Below the pieces are notes generated by a model that made no database searches, had not been told where the DNA came from, and worked only from the letters and a program-made list of their open reading frames with translations. A stretch of DNA of 7,047 bases from Actinomycetes bacterium (lineage in GTDB: Bacteria; Actinomycetota; Acidimicrobiia; Acidimicrobiales; JAMCPL01): NCBI GenBank assembly GCA_021846725.1, contig JAJZWK010000082.1, forward strand, positions 1 to 7,047, read 5' to 3'. The position numbers were made by a program, and so were the translations under genes. Of the stretch, positions 6,806 through 7,047 are shown piece by piece. Numbering within the stretch: the stretch's first letter is position 1; each line of letters opens with the position of its first letter.

Positions 6806-6902
6806 GACTTTTTCGATATTATAGACTGATTCGACAAAGCCGCGGGTGAAGTCAAAAAAGAACAACTTTTAGGGCATCACCCAAATGGGGCACTTTTCCC
6901 AC

Positions 6903-6908
6903 TACTAT
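6903..6908 (+). promoter_or_regulatory. Possible -10 element for a leaderless HAD mRNA
   Basis: TACTAT fits the TANNNT -10 pattern and would place the start site at about 6914-6916, at the ATG itself. There is no Shine-Dalgarno-like purine run in the bases just before the ATG and no convincing -35. Leaderless transcripts of this layout are common in actinobacteria. Confidence 0.4.
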
Positions 6909-6915
6909 AGTATAT

Positions 6916-7047
6916 ATGAGGGCCGCATTTTTTGACTTGGACAAGACTATTATTGCTCGCGCCTCGATGGTCGCATATGGGCGTCCACTGTTGCGAGAGG
7001 GTCTTTTGTCTACACGAACGCTTGTGCGTGCATTGGCCATGCAACTT
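6916..7047 (+). CDS. HAD-superfamily (subfamily IB, SerB-like) phosphatase, N-terminal fragment
   Basis: Only the first 44 residues are present; the rest lies beyond the right edge. MRAAFFDLDKTII carries HAD motif I, DxD, with D7 the expected nucleophile and D9 the acid/base residue. The following YGRPLLREGLLSTRTLVRAL (21-40) matches the start of the cap region as I recall it from actinobacterial HAD-IB hydrolases annotated as SerB-like or CicA-like. The substrate cannot be told from this fragment, and phosphoserine is only one possibility. The ATG is the only standard start codon in this frame after the TGA at 6847. No ribosome-binding site is seen, which fits a leaderless mRNA. It is transcribed divergently from hppA. 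Confidence 0.85.
   Translation, partial: MRAAFFDLDKTIIARASMVAYGRPLLREGLLSTRTLVRALAMQL

Noticed and set aside
6818..6823. TATAAT on the minus strand as the main hppA promoter
   Set aside because: A consensus -10 but no -35 at 15-19 nt; TTGACT lies 26 nt away. The TTGCTT-18-TATATT pair is the better candidate.
6881..6890. CCCA-AA-TGGG type palindrome upstream of the HAD gene
   Set aside because: Only four paired bases per arm, expected by chance; no second copy in the window.
6852..7040. 62-codon minus-strand frame opposite the HAD gene
   Set aside because: It overlaps the HAD motif I region antisense and has no recognisable features.

Overview
The window reads as a conserved chromosomal housekeeping segment from an actinobacterium-like genome with roughly balanced base composition. 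The grounds for this are a TopA with cysteine-free GRYGPYV repeats and a Lys/Ala/Ser/Thr-rich basic tail instead of zinc fingers, an actinobacterial-style DTMP kinase (SGSTIAYQGYGRG), a K+-independent H+-pyrophosphatase, and the gene order hppA-topA-tmk-holB. Actinobacteria that I remember, such as Streptomyces, have a similar neighbourhood. The protein details feel closest to Acidimicrobiia-like lineages, but that placement is an inference from memory and not a search result. Nothing here looks like a mobile element, CRISPR array, defence island or biosynthetic cluster.

Layout. On the minus strand, read from right to left: hppA (GTG start at 6635), a 92-bp gap, topA (TTG start at 4224), a 19-bp gap, tmk (ATG start at 1217), then the DNA polymerase III delta-prime gene, which runs off the left edge. 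At the far right, on the plus strand, the first 44 codons of a HAD-IB (SerB-like) phosphatase begin at 6916 and run off the edge. The 280-bp gap 6636-6915 separates the divergent hppA and HAD genes. It carries a plausible hppA promoter, a dyad near the predicted hppA start site, a good Shine-Dalgarno sequence for hppA, and a -10-like element placed so that the HAD mRNA could be leaderless.

How the genes fit together. topA (supercoil relaxation), tmk (dTDP supply) and holB (clamp-loader subunit) are all replication functions and are packed tightly enough to be one transcript. hppA couples pyrophosphate hydrolysis to proton pumping. Pyrophosphate is produced by nucleic acid synthesis, so its position upstream is metabolically sensible, although co-transcription with topA is not shown.

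The least ordinary parts are small. The 5' end of the delta-prime gene is disrupted by a seven-C run: the ATG that overlaps the tmk stop leads into a 14-codon dead end, and the gene frame can start only at a TTG overlapping that dead end's stop. topA carries two perfect 15-bp tandem duplications in its linker and tail, and an acidic N-terminal extension with an 8-residue repeat. I found no previously undescribed system.
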